Assembly (NCBI RefSeq): GCF_900088415.1
Contig: NZ_FLLQ01000006.1
Span: 310,001-374,000, forward strand
DNA: 64,000 nt
From: Vibrio mediterranei
GTDB taxonomy: Bacteria; Pseudomonadota; Gammaproteobacteria; Enterobacterales; Vibrionaceae
Reading direction: 5' to 3'
The notes beneath the pieces are model-generated. The model searched no databases. It had not been told where the DNA came from and saw only the letters and a list, made by a program, of their open reading frames with translations. The translations under genes and the position numbers were made by a program. Below are positions 26,167 through 35,077 of this stretch, in pieces (position 1 is the first letter of the stretch; each line of letters begins with the position of its first letter).

Positions 26167-28509
26167 CTACTTAACCAGCAAGTGTTGGCGATCCAACACA
26201 TTAGTAATATGCCTAAACCAGTGATCTGAAATACGTGCCTTATCTTCTTTCCATTCAATATAACCTCGGCTTTGAAAATAGCGTAATGTCCCAATGACTT
26301 CAGAGATCGTAAGTTGCGTGCAATCTGAGACATCTTCGGGAGAGGCTGCTTCCAGTTGAACGATTGAACGAAGAATTGCCAACATAGGTTTTGGCATTTT
26401 ATCGAGTTCTTCAGACTCTGGTGCATGAAACAGACGGACAACAACTGCATCGGTATCTTTATTACGTCGCAGTGAAAACCTAAAGAAGCGCAGTGCAACG
26501 GTGGGATTGCCATCAGAATAGTGCCACAGGATACGGTAGAAGCCTTGTCTTGCACGATCCTCTTCAGACTCACTGTCGTTGTCCCACTGTTTAGGCACAA
26601 CCAATCCTTCAAAACCAACTTTATTGTCGTTGCCTTGGTTGATCCGGCTATCCAGTAGCGCGCCTATTTGTTCTTCGGTCCATTTAGGAAGGAAAGCCAC
26701 CCAGTCAAATAATAGGCGTTCACCGCGAGCTCTATCAACAAATCGCCAGCTGGCTTTTTCTATAGAAAACACCGCTCTGTGGCTTTGCTTTGAACGGCGT
26801 AGTAGGTTAGTAAATCGAATTAGGTCGTTTAGTCCACCGACTTTAGGTTTAACTAGCCTTTGGCAGTTATCAATCGCAATTAGGTAGTTGGTGTTGCTCT
26901 TACGCAAATGACTGAGGATTTTCATTTCACTTGCATCTTCCTCTAGGCCAATACTGACTGCAAAGTGCACCAGCAGTTGGTTATATCCAGCGAGTGGGCA
27001 ATTGACGTAAACGGGTTCAGCAGTTTTCACTTTGTGTAGCATCTGTTTCAATAGTCTTGTTGCACCGATCCCACGTTCACCAGTGATAACACAGATCGCT
27101 GGACTATTGGTTAGCAGGTATTTTGATAGCTGTTGGAAATCATCTTTGGCATACTCCACTAAAGGACTGAAGTCATCGCCCGGTAGTACATAGTCAAAAG
27201 CAGCGTCGCCTTTTACTCGCACTAAATTATTGTCTGCACTGCTACCGGTTTGTTTCGCCACTTCAATTTTGAACAGATAAGTAAGGCCTTGATTAAAGAC
27301 GGTATATTGGGACAACAGTCCAATAAGACGGTTTTTTAGGTGGTGTAGGGCAATCCATAAGGTCGCGATAGACGTTGCAACCAAACCAATGACGAATACG
27401 TCTTTCTTGGTTGTTGCCCAAGTTACCCATAACGGCTTCTCGGGAATCTTTTCTAGTGAGTGAAAAACCGTATCTTTCCACATGACTATTACGGTTAGGG
27501 TGATTAGCGCAAACCAGAATGAGAAGAAGCTTGATATCCAGTAATAAATCGTACCCTTGCCAAGGGTCTGTGCTGCTATCTGAAGAACAAGACCTGCAAC
27601 GATAAAGCTCCAAACGTAACGCCTTACAGTTGAGAGTCTATGTGCCGCTATGGCCTTGCTGGTTGCGAAACTATTACGGTGAACGAATTCCAAAATGAAT
27701 GAAATCGCAATAGAGCCGCCAAGTATCCACCACGTAAACAACTCCAAATACGACAGTTGAGATAACGCCTCGATACTACTAAGTACGCGTAGCGAGACAG
27801 TAATAGCAATCAGCCAAGCAATTGCAACACTCGCTCGACCAAGATACCAAATAAACCGAACCCATATAGGTGGTTTCCCAACAGCGGAGGCAACATGTGA
27901 TTTAAGTTGATCAAATAAGCGCCGTTGATTAGCCAACCACCACATTAAGATGCAATATATAAAGAAGACTTTTATTCCAACCCAAATGACCGGCACTGGG
28001 GAGATAAATATCTCCTTCACCAAGGTTTTTAAGCTCCTTAATTGGAAGAAAATAAAGTATTCAGCATTTAACGTGGATATACGTAGTTCTTGTTTAAACT
28101 GAGTCACACCATCTGGACCAAACCCAGTAAGCTGATCAAATGTCTTGTCCGAGGCCAGTTCTAGCAACCTCTGTTTACTGTGACTCAAGCTGTTAAGAGT
28201 GAGGTACTGTGTTTCAACGTCAAACCAATGTTCGTCAGTTACATCATCGCGAAACACCGCAAGTGCTTCATCGTAAGACAAGATTTCACGATCTTGTTGA
28301 TCTAACGTATAAGCGAGTAGACGTCTTACCTTATTGTTGTCTTGAGGCGTTAAGAATAACTTCGCAGGTAACGCAGCGATTTCAGTAGCCAGTGATTGGG
28401 CGTCTTCAGAGGGGACAGGATTATCGTCATCTTGGTAATCCCATCGTGCAGAGGCTGGAAAGCTAAGGCAAAGCGTTAACACTGCTATCCAGAGAGATTT
28501 ATTGATCAT
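26167..28509 (-). CDS. Large membrane protein with STAND/AAA-like domain lacking the P-loop lysine
   Basis: 780 residues. A signal peptide (INKSLWIAVLTLCLSFPASA) leads a periplasmic region to about residue 160, then about six membrane helices (residues 165-400). The cytoplasmic part carries an ATPase-like domain: CVITGERGIGATR near residue 480 sits where Walker A (GxxGxGKT) should be but has Ala in place of Lys; NYLIAIDNCQRLV looks like Walker B. The C-terminal SPEDVSDCTQLTISEVIGTL segment looks like a winged helix. It is coupled to the MscS channel downstream. The ATG at 28509 was chosen over an overlapping GTG at 28518. Function unknown; see findings. Confidence 0.75.
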   Translation of the reverse strand: MINKSLWIAVLTLCLSFPASARWDYQDDDNPVPSEDAQSLATEIAALPAKLFLTPQDNNKVRRLLAYTLDQQDREILSYDEALAVFRDDVTDEHWFDVETQYLTLNSLSHSKQRLLELASDKTFDQLTGFGPDGVTQFKQELRISTLNAEYFIFFQLRSLKTLVKEIFISPVPVIWVGIKVFFIYCILMWWLANQRRLFDQLKSHVASAVGKPPIWVRFIWYLGRASVAIAWLIAITVSLRVLSSIEALSQLSYLELFTWWILGGSIAISFILEFVHRNSFATSKAIAAHRLSTVRRYVWSFIVAGLVLQIAAQTLGKGTIYYWISSFFSFWFALITLTVIVMWKDTVFHSLEKIPEKPLWVTWATTKKDVFVIGLVATSIATLWIALHHLKNRLIGLLSQYTVFNQGLTYLFKIEVAKQTGSSADNNLVRVKGDAAFDYVLPGDDFSPLVEYAKDDFQQLSKYLLTNSPAICVITGERGIGATRLLKQMLHKVKTAEPVYVNCPLAGYNQLLVHFAVSIGLEEDASEMKILSHLRKSNTNYLIAIDNCQRLVKPKVGGLNDLIRFTNLLRRSKQSHRAVFSIEKASWRFVDRARGERLLFDWVAFLPKWTEEQIGALLDSRINQGNDNKVGFEGLVVPKQWDNDSESEEDRARQGFYRILWHYSDGNPTVALRFFRFSLRRNKDTDAVVVRLFHAPESEELDKMPKPMLAILRSIVQLEAASPEDVSDCTQLTISEVIGTLRYFQSRGYIEWKEDKARISDHWFRHITNVLDRQHLLVK

Positions 28510-28757
28510 TATTAGCACACCACTGTTCGTAACTAGTTGTAACTATTTAAATTCTTAATTTAGTGTAGTTAGCGTCGCCACACTCTGCACGTGACAGCCG
28601 ATAAAAAGATAGAGAATATTGCTTCACAGCTAAAAAGATGCACGTCTAGTCACCAGAATCCTACGCATCAATAGGGCGGGAATGCAGTTGTCACTTGCAT
28701 CTGAAGGCAAGAGACTGTAGGGTTGCGCAGTTTTGTTTAATCTCAAAGGTAACGCTT

Positions 28758-30344
28758 GTGCTATCAACCGCAAATATCACTCAACAGTTTGGTGCTAAAC
28801 CACTGTTTGAAAACATTTCTATCAAGTTTGGCGAAGGTAACCGTTATGGTCTGATCGGCGCGAATGGCTGTGGTAAGTCTACATTCATGAAAATCTTGAG
28901 CGGCGAGTTGGAGCCAACAAGCGGTAACGTTTCTTACGACCCTAACGAGCGAGTAGCAAAACTAAACCAGGACCAATTCGCCTATGAAGAGTTCACGGTT
29001 GTAGACACTGTTATTATGGGTCACAAAGAACTTTGGGCCATCAAGCAAGAACGTGACCGTATTTATTCTTTGGCTGAAATGAGCGAAGAAGATGGGATGA
29101 AAGTTGCGGACCTTGAAGTTCAATTTGCTGAGCTTGATGGTTATATGGCGGAAGCAAAAGCAGGAGAACTGCTACTTGCGGTTGGTATTCCTGAAGAACA
29201 ACACTTTGGATTAATGAGTGAAGTTGCTCCAGGTTGGAAGCTGCGTGTTCTATTGGCGCAAGTGCTGTTTGCAGACCCGCACATCATGCTACTTGACGAA
29301 CCAACCAACAACCTGGATATGGATACGATTCGTTGGCTAGAGCAGGTACTTAACCAACGTAATTGCACCATGATTATCATTTCGCACGACCGTCACTTCT
29401 TAAACAGCGTGTGTACACATATGGCTGATTTGGATTACGGTGAGTTACGTGTTTATCCGGGTAACTATGATGAATACATGTTTGCTGCTACACAAGCTCG
29501 TGAACGTCTGTTAGCTGATAACGCTAAGAAGAAAGCACAAATTGCTGATTTACAAACGTTCGTTTCTCGTTTCTCAGCTAACGCATCGAAAGCGAAGCAA
29601 GCAACTTCTCGTGCTAAGCAAATCGATAAGATTCAGTTAGAAGAAGTGAAAGCGTCAAGCCGTCAAAACCCATTTATCCGCTTTGACCAAGAGAAAGAGC
29701 TGTTCAGAAATGCTTTGAACGTGGAAAACCTATCTAATGGTTTTGAAGAGGTATTGTGGTCTGACTTTAACGCTATCTTTGAAGTTGGCGAGCGTGTTGC
29801 AATCATCGGTGAGAATGGTGTAGGTAAAACAACGCTACTTAATACATTAGCCGGTGAACTTGAACCGAAAACGGGTGAGTTTAAATGGTCAGAAAATGCC
29901 AATATCGGTTACTACGCCCAAGACCATGCTCATGATTTTGAAGAAGACATGAACCTGACTGATTGGATGGGGCAGTGGCGCCAAGAAGGCGATGATGAAC
30001 AAGTGGTACGTAGTTTCTTAGGACGTATGTTGTTTGGCCAAGATGATATTAAAAAGTCAGTAAAAGTGCTGTCTGGTGGTGAGCAAGGTCGTATGTTACT
30101 CGGTAAACTTATGATGCATAAGCCAAACATGCTTCTGATGGATGAACCAACTAACCATATGGATATGGAGTCTATCGAGTCATTGAACTTAGCATTAGAA
30201 AACTATAAAGGTACGCTGTTTTTCGTATCACATGACCGTCAGTTTGTATCGTCAATCGCGACACGTATTCTCGAAATCAAAGACAACAAGATCTCGGATT
30301 TCAAAGGCACATACGAAGAGTTCTTGAAAGCTCGCGGTGTTTAA
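28758..30344 (+). CDS. ybiT: ABC-F ATPase YbiT
   Basis: 528 residues from the GTG at 28758, close to the 530 of E. coli YbiT; an AAAGGT site precedes it. Two ABC domains: Walker A GANGCGKST and GENGVGKTT, ABC signatures with conserved DEPTNNLD and DEPTNHMD, and the linker region SRQNPFIRF typical of YbiT. ABC-F proteins act on ribosomes, binding the E site and modulating translation; YbiT itself is poorly characterised. No membrane domain. The gene is transcribed alone and ends in a terminator shared with fdhD. Confidence 0.93.
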   Translation: MLSTANITQQFGAKPLFENISIKFGEGNRYGLIGANGCGKSTFMKILSGELEPTSGNVSYDPNERVAKLNQDQFAYEEFTVVDTVIMGHKELWAIKQERDRIYSLAEMSEEDGMKVADLEVQFAELDGYMAEAKAGELLLAVGIPEEQHFGLMSEVAPGWKLRVLLAQVLFADPHIMLLDEPTNNLDMDTIRWLEQVLNQRNCTMIIISHDRHFLNSVCTHMADLDYGELRVYPGNYDEYMFAATQARERLLADNAKKKAQIADLQTFVSRFSANASKAKQATSRAKQIDKIQLEEVKASSRQNPFIRFDQEKELFRNALNVENLSNGFEEVLWSDFNAIFEVGERVAIIGENGVGKTTLLNTLAGELEPKTGEFKWSENANIGYYAQDHAHDFEEDMNLTDWMGQWRQEGDDEQVVRSFLGRMLFGQDDIKKSVKVLSGGEQGRMLLGKLMMHKPNMLLMDEPTNHMDMESIESLNLALENYKGTLFFVSHDRQFVSSIATRILEIKDNKISDFKGTYEEFLKARGV

Positions 30345-30420
30345 TCATCTAGAGTACTGACCTCAGAGTCGCTATTCCTAAGTAAAACAGGAACCTTTTA
30401 TAGCGACATTCGAACCAAAC

Positions 30421-30447
30421 AAAAAGGAGTCCTAGGACTCCTTTTTT
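30421..30447. terminator. Bidirectional terminator between ybiT and fdhD
   Basis: AAAAAGGAGT/ACTCCTTTTTT around CCTAGG. A second, imperfect hairpin (GTCGCTAT near 30368 with ATAGCGAC near 30397) lies just before it. Confidence 0.88.
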
Positions 30448-30464
30448 AATACCTCAAGCAACTA

Positions 30465-31322
30465 TTATGCTTGCTCACCTTTTACATCAAACTCAATCTT
30501 CTCCGCTCCAGTAAACACTTGGAAGCGTAATCCCTTAGCTCGAGCAATGGTGGTAATACCAAATTGTTTAGCAAGGTCTAAGCCCATTTGAGTTACGCCA
30601 GAGCGAGATAACAGTACTGGAATACCCATCTGTGCCACTTTGATAACCATCTCTGAGGTCAAACGTCCTGTGGTGTAGAAAATCTTATCCTCACCAGTTT
30701 CTTGATTAATCCACATTTCACCAGCGAGTGTGTCTACGGCATTGTGTCGACCAACATCTTCAACGAAAGACAGTACTTTATCTTGTTGACAGATAGCACA
30801 CCCGTGAACGGCCCCCGCTTTTTTGTAGGTGTCGTTGTAGTGTGTAAGTGCTTCAAGAGTCGCGTAGATTTGCGACTGCTTTAGAGGCGTTTGCGGAACT
30901 TGATAACCTTCGAGCTGTTTCATCACATTGCCGTACATGGTGCCTTGACCGCAACCTGAAGTGACGGTTTTTTTCTTCAACGCTTCATCGAGGAAGTCGG
31001 TGTTTTCTTTAGTAATGACGGCAGCAGAGTGAGTTTCCCAGTCGATGATCAATGATTCAATGGCATCAGGGTCAGACAAGAAACCTTGGTTTTTCAGATA
31101 CCCCAGAACTAATGAATCTGGTCTTGAGCCAAGAGTCATAAGCGTGACGATCTCTTTCCAGTTCAACATGACTGTGAGAGGTCGTTCACAGGCAATCTGT
31201 TTGGTTAGCTTTTCTCCATATTCGTCATAGACATCGACTTCAATGGTCTGTAGGGGATTTTCGCTTGTTCTAATAATGTTGGGTTTAACCACGCGTTTAT
31301 CCTTTTTGTTGGTCGCTAGCAT
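30465..31322 (-). CDS. fdhD: FdhD sulfur-transfer protein for formate dehydrogenase
   Basis: About 285 residues from the ATG at 31322 (a TTG at 31373 would add 17 residues). The conserved FVEDVGRHNAVDTL and TTGRLTSEMVIK motifs are clear. FdhD takes a persulfide from IscS and sulfurates the bis-MGD cofactor before it goes into FdhA. The usual CxxC appears as SGCGQGT, so the first Cys is present but the second is Gly; another Cys pair occurs in HGCAICQQ. It is transcribed divergently from the DUF3305 gene, and it is required for formate dehydrogenase activity in studied species. Confidence 0.92.
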   Translation of the reverse strand: MLATNKKDKRVVKPNIIRTSENPLQTIEVDVYDEYGEKLTKQIACERPLTVMLNWKEIVTLMTLGSRPDSLVLGYLKNQGFLSDPDAIESLIIDWETHSAAVITKENTDFLDEALKKKTVTSGCGQGTMYGNVMKQLEGYQVPQTPLKQSQIYATLEALTHYNDTYKKAGAVHGCAICQQDKVLSFVEDVGRHNAVDTLAGEMWINQETGEDKIFYTTGRLTSEMVIKVAQMGIPVLLSRSGVTQMGLDLAKQFGITTIARAKGLRFQVFTGAEKIEFDVKGEQA

Positions 31323-31395
31323 GAGGCTATTGGCTTGATTATTGCTAAGATTGATTAAGTAAGCAAATACCAAACGCTAAAATTAGGGACATGAA

Positions 31396-31887
31396 ATGCA
31401 TCCAGAATCACCCGAATCCATTCCTAACCAAGATTCTTTGGTAGACGGTCTGATTGTCGAGAAAAACGAGCATCAATGGCCGCTACAAATCGAACTTTCC
31501 ATCGTTGAAAAACAAGTGGGTCGCTGGACGACAACACAGCGAGAACTCGATGGATTTCAATTAGAAGTCACAAATATCAGCAAGCCTCATGCCACTTTGG
31601 AACTTTATCGCGACGAGCGCACTGACTACCGCTTTAACTTGAGCTCGCAAAATCCGATGTTGTTCGTTGTTTTGGATTCACATGAGGAAACCAGTTTAAC
31701 GCCAATTATGGTTACGGCTTCACAGGCAGTTGCTGGCTCATTTATGGACGGTGACTATCTTGTGTTGTCAAAACCAATACCATTACCCATTCAAGCTTGG
31801 ATGGAAGCTTTCATTGGTCGTCATGGAGAGTTATTGGAAGTGAGACGTAAAAAGCGCAAAGGAGCGGGGCGTTCAAGTGGCCAGTAG
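31396..31887 (+). CDS. DUF3305 family protein, formate dehydrogenase-associated
   Basis: 163 residues with the DUF3305 pattern (WPLQIELSIVEKQVGRWTTTQRELDGF) and a basic C-terminus (RRKKRKGAGRSSG). Such proteins occur next to formate dehydrogenase operons; the role is not known to me. There is no signal or membrane segment. It overlaps the next gene by 11 bp. Confidence 0.82.
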   Translation: MHPESPESIPNQDSLVDGLIVEKNEHQWPLQIELSIVEKQVGRWTTTQRELDGFQLEVTNISKPHATLELYRDERTDYRFNLSSQNPMLFVVLDSHEETSLTPIMVTASQAVAGSFMDGDYLVLSKPIPLPIQAWMEAFIGRHGELLEVRRKKRKGAGRSSGQ

Positions 31888-32467
31888 TTTTCTATCACGT
31901 TGGTCGCAGCGCAAGCTCGACGAGAATAAAGACGAATTAGAGCTCGACGCATTGCCAGAAAGCAATAAAGCTGATGCGGTCGCTGAGGGTAACGCAGAGT
32001 CAGAAGTTGAGCGAGAGCAAGCAGAACATGAAGAGTGCAGTTCGGAAGGTGAAAAGTCGCTCGATTCTGAGGTTCCTGAGAAACCCGAAGAGCTTTCAGT
32101 TTCTCAATTACTGGCTAATCCAGAGGTAGATAAAGCTGTCAAAAAGGCAGCACTGCGTAAGATGTTCATGAGTCCTGAATATAATGTTGTAGATGGACTC
32201 AACGATTATGACCATGATTATTCAGCGGTAAAACCGTTGGCGTCTGATGTGGCTGAAACATTGCGTGGCTGGATAAAAAATGTGGCGGATGAGACAGAGC
32301 CTCAAGAACCAGTTGCTTCAGCTCAACCTGAACAAGACCACAAAGACATCGAAACTCTACACACAGAAACTGAAGGGCAGGATGATATAGAGAAGTCTGA
32401 GGCGGATGCAGATTATTTCGACAACCAAGGTTTTGATGACCACGAACCAAATGACAAGACTTCGTAA
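31877..32467 (+). CDS. DUF3306 family protein, formate dehydrogenase-associated
   Basis: 196 residues beginning at a GTG inside the end of the DUF3305 gene. FLSRWSQRKLDENK at the start and KKAALRKMFMSPEYNVVDGLNDYDHDY in the middle define DUF3306; the flanks are Glu/Asp-rich and probably disordered. It always travels with DUF3305 in my recall and is likely an accessory or assembly factor for the formate dehydrogenase. Confidence 0.85.
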   Translation: MASSFLSRWSQRKLDENKDELELDALPESNKADAVAEGNAESEVEREQAEHEECSSEGEKSLDSEVPEKPEELSVSQLLANPEVDKAVKKAALRKMFMSPEYNVVDGLNDYDHDYSAVKPLASDVAETLRGWIKNVADETEPQEPVASAQPEQDHKDIETLHTETEGQDDIEKSEADADYFDNQGFDDHEPNDKTS

Positions 32468-32478
32468 TCAATTGATTA

Positions 32479-32564
32479 TGAGACAAAATTTACCACACAA
32501 AATATAGGTACATTTTGTCTCATAATATTTTCTCACCAAATGAGACATTTTGTCTCACGCGACA
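32479..32564. promoter_or_regulatory. Cluster of regulator-binding palindromes before the fdh operon
   Basis: TGAGACATTTTGTCTCA at 32541-32557 is a perfect match to TGNGACA-N3-TGTCNCA. AGGTACATTTTGTCTCA at 32506-32522 has one good and one partial arm; TGAGACAAAATTTACCA at 32479-32495 and CGCGACA at 32558-32564 are half-sites. The cluster lies about 100-185 bp upstream of the predicted fdh start of transcription, the usual range for NtrC-type activators. Confidence 0.75.
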
Positions 32565-32637
32565 TTTCTCCCTAATTTTCCCAATGGTATTTAAGCTAAT
32601 TTACTAATAAATCAGTAAATTTGGCTTTTGTATGAGT

Positions 32638-32652
32638 TGGAACAGATATTGC
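32638..32652 (+). promoter_or_regulatory. Sigma-54 promoter for the fdh operon
   Basis: TGGAACAGATATTGC has GG-N10-GC exactly and resembles TGGCAC-N5-TTGC. The predicted start of transcription near 32664 lies 60 bases before the ATG of the polyferredoxin gene at 32724. This would exclude a start codon upstream of 32664. Confidence 0.75.
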
Positions 32653-32723
32653 AGGCAGTGATATATGGTTCATATAAAACCAATAGCTATGGAGCGTCAA
32701 GACTCCTGCACTGGAAGCAAGCA

Positions 32724-34385
32724 ATGATAAAACAACTATTACAACAATCGACGACTCAAAATGGGCGCGCCAGAAGTTTCGCGTTTGAAAATACCGTTGA
32801 ATTGTCGAATCTCATACCACCCACTGTGAGTTATGAAAGTCACGGTGATACATTAATCGTTGGTCCTACTGCCATCATAACAAGTACCGCTGAGCAGCTG
32901 TCTACTATGCATTCAGTCACTTTGTTATCGACAGATGGAGAACCATCGGACAACGGTAATCTCTATTACGCCGATAGTATCGAAATTTCCGGGTTTCTCG
33001 GAACCTTCAGTGTCCACATTCAAAATAATCAATCAGCGGTTAATCTTGCTGAAGTCTCCATTGGCCGTGATGTGTTTGATGTGGTTCTGGACTTATCTCT
33101 GAATGGCTGTATGTCGGAAGAAGTGCCTGTCCCGGGTTATTATCCAGTGGGGCGCGGGTATCCTAAACTTGCTGATGCTCTGGAGGAAATACCAGGGCTA
33201 ATGGGTACGTTCGATAAGCCAAAGTTCTTTCGACTTAATACGGATTTGTGCGCGCATAGCTCTCGAGGCGTTAAAGGCTGCGAGCGTTGCGTGGATGCAT
33301 GTCCAGCAGGTGCATTAAGTAGTGAAGGTAATGATAAGATCGGCCATAAGATCGAAATTAACCCTTACCTATGCCAAGGCGTTGGAACTTGTGCAACCGC
33401 TTGTCCAACCGAAGCCATTCACTATGCGCTGCCAACCCCTCAGGAGACGCAGAAGTTTATCGAACGAACACTCGCTAACTACCATAACCAAGGTGGGGAG
33501 AAAGCGATTGTCCTTATCTGCAGCTCTCGCCACGAATCTTACAACGTTATGGCCTTGAATGTCCTTCCTGACAATGTAATTCCCGTTGTTGTCGAAGAAT
33601 TACCTTCTGTGGGTATAGATACTTGGTTTGTAGCCTTGGTAAATGGTGCAACACAAGTGCTGTTTGCTGCTAGTAAGCATATGCCGGAAACGATTCAAAC
33701 GGTGTTAAATCGCGAAGTGGGTATGGCTCAGCAACTGCTTGATAGTTTAGGTTTGGCCCGTGAAACCATCGACATTCTTTATCTTGAGTCTTTAAGAGAA
33801 GGGCTTCCGACTCTTACTGAGGAAGACCTTGGTCTTAGACTCGGTGATATTCAAGGTGATAAAAGGGCGCGTTTGTACCACGCTCTTGATGCCTTAGTAG
33901 AACAGCGCCAAGTTGAACAGAGCATCTTGCCACTACCAACGACCGCACCATACGGCACAGTAGAGTGTGTCACAGACAAATGTACGTTATGTATGGCTTG
34001 TGTGGCCGTGTGCCCAACCAAAGCATTACACAACGATGGTGATCGACCAGCCTTAGACTTTATAGAACAAGATTGTATTCAGTGTGGCATGTGTGAAAAA
34101 GCCTGTCCTGAATCTGCTTTGTCGTTAACCCAACGTATCAATTGGGACAGTGAATCCCGCCGCTCAGCCGTGGCGCTTCATGAAGAAAAAGCGGCCGAAT
34201 GCCTGCGCTGCGGTAAACCATTTGCTCCTCAATCCATGATAACCATGCTACAAGATAAGTTACGCGGTCACTCGCATTTTGATAATGAAGAGTCACTAAG
34301 ACGTATCGCTATGTGTGAAGACTGTCGAGTGGTGGATGTGTTTGAAAGCATGGCAGAAAACCCATCTGAGCAACTGAAATACTAG
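32724..34385 (+). CDS. Multi-cluster 4Fe-4S ferredoxin protein of the fdh operon
   Basis: 553 residues from the ATG at 32724 (GGAAG site, spacing 8). Four 4Fe-4S motifs are visible: CERCVDACPAGAL, CQGVGTCATACPTEAI, CTLCMACVAVCPTKAL and CIQCGMCEKACPESAL, with further Cys pairs near the C-terminus (CLRCGKPF, CEDCRVVD). No signal peptide, so it is cytoplasmic. It probably carries electrons during assembly or activation of the formate dehydrogenase, or links it to another donor. An upstream ATG-less start near 32628 lies in front of the sigma-54 start and is rejected. Confidence 0.88.
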   Translation: MIKQLLQQSTTQNGRARSFAFENTVELSNLIPPTVSYESHGDTLIVGPTAIITSTAEQLSTMHSVTLLSTDGEPSDNGNLYYADSIEISGFLGTFSVHIQNNQSAVNLAEVSIGRDVFDVVLDLSLNGCMSEEVPVPGYYPVGRGYPKLADALEEIPGLMGTFDKPKFFRLNTDLCAHSSRGVKGCERCVDACPAGALSSEGNDKIGHKIEINPYLCQGVGTCATACPTEAIHYALPTPQETQKFIERTLANYHNQGGEKAIVLICSSRHESYNVMALNVLPDNVIPVVVEELPSVGIDTWFVALVNGATQVLFAASKHMPETIQTVLNREVGMAQQLLDSLGLARETIDILYLESLREGLPTLTEEDLGLRLGDIQGDKRARLYHALDALVEQRQVEQSILPLPTTAPYGTVECVTDKCTLCMACVAVCPTKALHNDGDRPALDFIEQDCIQCGMCEKACPESALSLTQRINWDSESRRSAVALHEEKAAECLRCGKPFAPQSMITMLQDKLRGHSHFDNEESLRRIAMCEDCRVVDVFESMAENPSEQLKY

Positions 34386-34391
34386 GAAGAA

Positions 34392-35021
34392 ATGTCAATG
34401 GATAACGAATACAACGAGCTTAGAAGTGACATTTATTTGCTTATCTCAACGCTTTGTCGTGGAGCACCAGAACGTGAAACGATCGATTTTCTATCGTCCT
34501 TAGAGATCGAAGTTGGGATCAATCAAATGACGGCGGCTTGGGAACTGCTTTCTAAAGCAGCTCAAAAAGCTGAAGTCAGTGCTTTAGAAGATGAATATCA
34601 AGATTTGTTTATAGGAGTAGGAAGAGGTGAAGTTGTCCCTTTCGCTTCTTGGCACCTGACAGGTTCTTTGATGGAGAAGCCTTTATCACTAATTAGACAC
34701 GACCTAAATCAACTGGGTTTGGAGCGAGATGAATCCGTCAAAGAGCCGGAAGATCATATCTCAGCAATCAGTGAAGTGATGGCGTATTTGATCAGTCAAA
34801 ACCAAGAAGAGCAAGCGAAGGCGTTTTTCAATAAACACCTTTCTCCTTGGTATCAAGATTTGTGTAGACAGATTGATTGCGCGAAAAGTGCGCAGTTTTA
34901 CCGAGCTGTTTCTACACTTATGGAAGCGTTTTTCGATGTGGAGCAGGTGAAATATGCTGAAAGCATAAGCTCTACGCAGACGAAAATGAAGATAGACGTT
35001 AAGAACATAACCACGAAGTAA
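34392..35021 (+). CDS. TorD/DmsD-type molybdoenzyme chaperone
   Basis: 209 residues, all-helical, with the TorD-family pattern EDEYQDLFIGVGRGEVVPFASWHLTGSLMEKP and the DHISAISEVMAYLI helix. These chaperones bind the Tat signal of their partner and hold back export until the cofactor is in place; FdhA, two genes on, is the obvious client. The start may be 34392 or 34398. Six bases separate it from the previous stop. Confidence 0.9.
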   Translation: MSMDNEYNELRSDIYLLISTLCRGAPERETIDFLSSLEIEVGINQMTAAWELLSKAAQKAEVSALEDEYQDLFIGVGRGEVVPFASWHLTGSLMEKPLSLIRHDLNQLGLERDESVKEPEDHISAISEVMAYLISQNQEEQAKAFFNKHLSPWYQDLCRQIDCAKSAQFYRAVSTLMEAFFDVEQVKYAESISSTQTKMKIDVKNITTK

Positions 35022-35077
35022 TGTCCGCGAACTAGAGATGCCATCTCACGGATAGGCATCCACTCAGGGAGCAATAT

